DNA of 64,000 nucleotides from Mycolicibacterium sp. lyk4-40-TYG-92 (lineage in GTDB: Bacteria > Actinomycetota > Actinomycetes > Mycobacteriales > Mycobacteriaceae): assembly GCF_030209435.1 (NCBI RefSeq), contig NZ_JARVRX010000003.1:496001-560000 (forward strand), given 5' to 3'. The notes under the pieces were generated by a model. It was not told the origin of the DNA and searched no databases. It saw only the letters and a program-made list of their open reading frames with translations. This document shows, in pieces, positions 61,501 to 64,000 of this stretch. The position numbers and the translations under genes were made by a program. The stretch's first letter is position 1. The number at the start of each line of letters is the position of its first letter.

Positions 61501-62450
61501 CGCGCGGCAAGGACCTGGGCGCTTTGCACGATCGACTGGCCGGCTCGGTCCGGCAGGCGGTCGCCGGCGCGGTCGCGGGTGATCTGCAGCGGACGGGCCT
61601 GAAGGCCTGGCCCGACGACCTGGCCGAGTTGCCGCGCAGTGTGGAGAGTTCGGCCGGTGGCCACACCGTGCGCGGATTCCCGGCGTTCGTGGATACCGGT
61701 GCGGCGGTGGACATCCGCGTGTTTCCGACGGCGGCTGAACAGGCCGCGGCCATGGGCCCGGGGCTGCGCCGGTTGCTGCGGCTCGCCGCGCCGTCACCGG
61801 TCAAGGCCGCCGAGCGCGGGCTCGATCCCCGGACGCGCCTGGCGCTGGCGAGCAATCCCGACGGCAGCCTGGCGGCACTGCTCGAAGACTGCGCGGACGC
61901 TGCGGTACGGGTGTTGGCGCCCAAGCCGGTGTGGACCGGCGCCGAATTTCGAGCGTTGCGCGACACCGTCGCCGCCAAGCTGGTCCCGACGACGCTCGAC
62001 GTCGTCGGCCGCGTCGAGCGGGTGTTGACGGCGGCCCACGCGGCGCAGGTTGCCTTGCCCGACAAGCCGTCTGCGCTCCAGGCCGATGCTGTCGCTGACA
62101 TCCGCGCACAGTTGGCCCGGCTGCTGCCGGTCGGATTCGTTGCGGCGACGGGCGTGACGCACCTGGCCGACCTGACCCGGTACCTGACCGCGGTCGGCCG
62201 GCGCTTGGAGCGTCTGCCGCAGGCGCCGGCGGCGGACCGGGAACGGATGGACCGTGTCCACGCCGTCGAGGACGCGTACGACGAACTGCGGCAGGCGCTT
62301 TCGCCCTTGCGCGGCCAGGGCGACGATGTCCGCGACATTGCCCGGCAGATCGAGGAGTTGCGCGTCAGTCTGTGGGCCCAGCAGTTGGGCACCCCGAGGC
62401 CGGTCAGCGAGCAGCGGATCTACCGGGCCATCGACGGCATCGTCCCCTAG
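58545..62450 (+). CDS. hrpA: ATP-dependent RNA helicase HrpA
   Basis: DEAH-box helicase of 1301 aa, the usual length of HrpA. Walker A GETGSGKTT with Lys94, DEAH box at residues 185-188 (ILDEAHERS), motif III VTSATIEPERF, motif V TNVAETSLTVPGIRYV and motif VI QRSGRSGRTAPG follow in order. The HA2 and OB-fold regions and the long HrpA-specific C-terminal domain are complete, with no frameshift. GTG start with TATCCT eight bases upstream suggests a leaderless mRNA. HrpA rescues stalled ribosomes in E. coli. Its TAG stop shares CTAG with the convergent gene. Confidence 0.92.
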   Translation: MSDQQQRVLRDRLDGLTIRDAARLERRLKNLRDDNPEKIAEQIAAAEGVIASRLAAVPAITYPDLPVTDRRDEIAKAITDNQVVIVAGETGSGKTTQLPKICLELGRGIRGTIGHTQPRRLAARTVAQRIADETGTALGGAIGYTVRFTDQASDSTLVKLMTDGILLAEIQRDRRLLRYDTLILDEAHERSLNIDFLLGYLRELLPRRPDLKVIVTSATIEPERFAKHFFDAPIVEVSGRTYPVEIRYRPLEVPVAVDDSDDPDDPDHEIVRTEPRDQTEAIVDAVRELESEPAGDVLVFLSGEREIRDTAEALRDALSGDTFPTEILPLYARLPTADQQKVFTAKPGGPRRIVLATNVAETSLTVPGIRYVVDPGTARISRYSRRTKVQRLPIEPISQASAAQRSGRSGRTAPGVCIRLYSEEDFASRPRYTDPEILRTNLGAVILQMAALGLGDMEGPAAFPFLDPPDARSIRDGIQLLQELGAFDAKGAITDVGRRLARLPLDPRVGRMILQADTEGCVREVLILAAALSIPDPRERPSDREEAARQKHARFADEHSDFISYLNLWNYLREQRNQLSGSAFRRMCRDEFLHYLRIREWQDLVGQLRSIAGDLGIRESGDDADPLRIHTALTAGLLSHIGLREGETRDYQGARNSRFVLAPGSVLTKKPPRWIVVADLVETSRLFGRIAARIEPETVERVAGDLLQRTFSEPHWDARRGAVMAFERVTLYGLPLVPRRRVGYAQVDPVVARELFIRHALVEGDWQTRHHFFRDNTRLRAELEELEERARRRDLLAGDDEVYAFYDQRVPESAVSARHFDAWWKKQRHLTPDLLTMTRADLLRTDTDADQPDTWQTGDLSLPLSYRFEPGAADDGVTVHVPVEVLARLGGDGFAWQVPALREELVTALIKSLPKDLRRNFVPAPDTARAVLPDLHPGDGSLLEELQRELRRRSGILVPIDAFDLSKIPDHLRVTFAVEKDGTEVARGKDLGALHDRLAGSVRQAVAGAVAGDLQRTGLKAWPDDLAELPRSVESSAGGHTVRGFPAFVDTGAAVDIRVFPTAAEQAAAMGPGLRRLLRLAAPSPVKAAERGLDPRTRLALASNPDGSLAALLEDCADAAVRVLAPKPVWTGAEFRALRDTVAAKLVPTTLDVVGRVERVLTAAHAAQVALPDKPSALQADAVADIRAQLARLLPVGFVAATGVTHLADLTRYLTAVGRRLERLPQAPAADRERMDRVHAVEDAYDELRQALSPLRGQGDDVRDIARQIEELRVSLWAQQLGTPRPVSEQRIYRAIDGIVP

Positions 62451-63547
62451 CTGACCTCGGTCGGGGCGTCGTCGACCTTGACCAGCTGAACTTCGGGACG
62501 GTCCGGCACCTGATCGGTGAGGAACCAGCGGAACGCCAGGTTGCCCTGCGGATAGTCCAGCGTGGTAAGCGAATTCGGGTGCTCGGTGGTGCCGCGCGAC
62601 AGGACGACAGTGACCGTGCCGTCGGAGTTGGGCACCGCGCTGTATCCGTTGAGCGAGCTGCGGGCGTCACCGGCACCAGGGGTGGCCATGAACTGGTTCC
62701 ATACCACCAGGTTCCAGAACCGGCAGGCCGGCGGCCGGTGGGTGATGACCAGCGCCTCGTCCTCGGCGAGCACGAAGCTCCCGTACGAATAGCAGGCGTC
62801 GCGCGCCGACCAGCCGAAGTTGGCGTCCGGCACCTGGTAGGGCGCGGCGAATTCATTGGCCCGATGGGCGGTTTCGTGCCCGAGGCTGGCCTCGTCGACG
62901 GCCCGCGTGCCCACCGGCATCGGCATGATGGCGAACAGCGTCCGGATCCAGGTGGCGCTGGACCGCAGCGCGGCGGCCGTCGCGGCGTCACTGTGCCGGA
63001 ACGGCTCCGGGGGATCGAGTGCCTCGATGTTCCAGGTGACCGGACGCCCCGTCGCCGGGTCGGCCTGGTAGTCACGGGTGAGGAAGACGGCCGCGTCGGG
63101 CAGTGGACCGAGCTCGAACGAGAAGTTGCCGTCAGCATCGAATTCGATGTCGGTGTCCCGGATTATCGCGACGACGCGGTTGGACCAGGCGCCGGGCGAG
63201 GGCTCGTTGTAGGCGGTCAGGGAGAGGTAGACGCTGTCGCCCTTGTTGCCGCTGATCCGGTATTTGCGCTCGGGATCGACCGGGCACGTGTGGTAGTAGG
63301 CGTCGGTGTTGTCGCCGCCCCACCGGCGGTCATGCCGGGTGGGGGTGTTGACGGTGACGAACTGTGGCCGGCCCGGTTCGGGAAACAAGTAGCAGTCCAG
63401 CGCTACCCCGAGACCCGTCGCGAGCATGCGGTAGCCGTCGGCGATCTGGCGGTCGTCGGTGACGGCGCGCGGACCCTCCAGGAATGAGCTGTCGAGCTCA
63501 CGCAGGGTGTCGAGGAGTTCCCGCCATGCGGCAGCGGATTCGGTCAT
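62447..63547 (-). CDS. DUF1214 domain-containing protein
   Basis: Protein of 366 aa. The N-terminal part has EGPRAVTDDRQIADGYRMLATGLGVALDCYLFPEPGRPQFV. The DUF1214 domain is at the C-terminus (NLVVWNQFMATPGAGDARSSLNGYSAVPNSDGTVTVVLSRG, then NSLTTLDYPQGNLAFRWFLTDQVPDRP). No signal peptide. The function is unknown; related proteins occur near lipid and steroid genes in mycobacteria. The ATG overlaps the stop of the upstream tetR by four bases, so both are translated from one mRNA. Its stop codon overlaps that of hrpA. Confidence 0.82.
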   Translation of the reverse strand: MTESAAAWRELLDTLRELDSSFLEGPRAVTDDRQIADGYRMLATGLGVALDCYLFPEPGRPQFVTVNTPTRHDRRWGGDNTDAYYHTCPVDPERKYRISGNKGDSVYLSLTAYNEPSPGAWSNRVVAIIRDTDIEFDADGNFSFELGPLPDAAVFLTRDYQADPATGRPVTWNIEALDPPEPFRHSDAATAAALRSSATWIRTLFAIMPMPVGTRAVDEASLGHETAHRANEFAAPYQVPDANFGWSARDACYSYGSFVLAEDEALVITHRPPACRFWNLVVWNQFMATPGAGDARSSLNGYSAVPNSDGTVTVVLSRGTTEHPNSLTTLDYPQGNLAFRWFLTDQVPDRPEVQLVKVDDAPTEVS

Positions 63548-64000
63548 GCACCAATACCTTTCAGAATCAATGTGGTGTTGCGGTCGATCCAGTCGTCATC
63601 AGGGGCAGCGCTCCGGGTGAGGGCGGCGAGCAATGCGATGCCGGTGATGACCTCGGTCAGTTCGGATCCGGTGACGTCGGCGCGAAGTTCGCCGCGGGCC
63701 GCGGCCGCATCGAGACGGGCATGCAGTCCGGGTCCGAGTGCGTCGGCGAAGCGGTCCAGCAGGGCGCTGTGCAGGCTGGCGTCAGCGGTCATTTCGCCGA
63801 GCAATCCGGGTAGTGCGGCGCGCGCCGCGGGAGTGCTGAGCACCGCCACGGTGCCGCGGACCATCGCGCGGACGTCCCCGGCCAGGGACCCGGTGTCCGG
63901 CAGTTCCGTGGCTATACCGGCGGGGAAGACGGCCTCGTGGACGAGGTGTGCCTTGCTGGGCCAGCGTCGGTAGATCGTCGGCTTACTGGTGCCGGCCTGC
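63544..64000 (-). CDS. TetR family regulator (5' end beyond window)
   Basis: Only the last 152 codons are visible. They open with QAGTSKPTIYRRWPSKAHLVHEAVF, the recognition-helix end of a TetR HTH, followed by a C-terminal domain (LHSALLDRFADALGPGLHARLDAAAARGELRADV) of TetR_C type. An internal Met at 63864 is not the start, because the HTH part lies upstream of it. Its ATGA overlap with the DUF1214 gene suggests autorepression of that operon. Confidence 0.85.
   Translation of the reverse strand, partial: QAGTSKPTIYRRWPSKAHLVHEAVFPAGIATELPDTGSLAGDVRAMVRGTVAVLSTPAARAALPGLLGEMTADASLHSALLDRFADALGPGLHARLDAAAARGELRADVTGSELTEVITGIALLAALTRSAAPDDDWIDRNTTLILKGIGA

Overview
The window is high-GC (roughly two-thirds G+C by eye), densely coded DNA from a fast-growing mycobacterium (Mycolicibacterium-like; genus inferred, species not claimed). 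The signs are a complete Mce transporter operon, a WS/DGAT wax-ester synthase, F420-type luciferase-like oxidoreductases, a PecA-type aspartic protease, DUF732/DUF4189/DUF7373 secreted proteins and lipoproteins, an Rv0062-type GH6 cellulase, an Rv2172c-type folate reductase, and many GTG or apparently leaderless starts. I see no rRNA, tRNA, CRISPR array, integrase or insertion sequence. This is mainly chromosomal metabolic and envelope DNA.

Layout. 1-3.05 kb: minus-strand sulfonate-uptake operon ssuC-ssuB-ssuA-ssuD, with ssuD cut by the window edge. 3.2-5.2 kb: an SDR, an AraC regulator and a small unknown protein. 5.3-11.9 kb: a TetR gene diverging from a four-gene cluster: unknown 216-aa protein, alpha-dioxygenase-like haem peroxidase, cytochrome P450 with an Asp in the ExxR motif, and a 640-aa acyl-CoA oxidase. 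This resembles a bacterial oxylipin pathway and is the most interesting unit here. 12-16.7 kb: small secreted proteins, a DUF302 protein, GH6 cellulase, an LmeA-like protein and a FabG3-type SDR. 16.7-22.3 kb: WS/DGAT, a coupled APC permease and BBE-like flavoprotein, and an L,D-transpeptidase. 22.3-24.1 kb: an 82-bp tandem repeat, a Pro/Ala-rich secreted protein, a small helical protein and a deletion scar joining the C-terminal ends of a TetR gene and a divergent SDR gene.

24.2-30.3 kb: Tat-lipoprotein alpha/beta hydrolase (Asp nucleophile), ferric-reductase-like membrane protein, an acyl-CoA dehydrogenase diverging from a TetR gene across a duplicated operator, a GH5 enzyme and a DUF445 membrane protein. 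30.5-34.9 kb: divergent envelope pair, a PecA-like aspartic protease without a PE domain and a clan-A glycoside hydrolase with a Lys/Ala/Pro-rich tail. 35-46.4 kb: twelve-gene mce operon (yrbEA, yrbEB, mceA-F, two Mce-associated proteins, DUF732 protein, CAP-like protein). Most junctions are 4-bp stop/start overlaps, with a strong sigma-A-like promoter before it and a 35-bp palindrome after it. The order matches M. tuberculosis mce3 as I recall it.

46.5-64 kb: NTF2-like plus LLM oxidoreductase pair diverging from a PadR gene with matched operators, an AraC regulator, methyltransferase, two lipoproteins, ThDP-dependent 2-keto acid decarboxylase, alpha/beta hydrolase, FAD-independent-type MTHFR, a secreted protein/MarR divergent pair with a palindrome, an acyl-CoA dehydrogenase/TetR divergent pair with a perfect 24-bp palindrome, the DEAH helicase HrpA, and a TetR-DUF1214 operon cut by the right edge. 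A recurring theme is lipid or fatty-acyl enzymes next to local one-component regulators whose operators can be read in the intergenic DNA.
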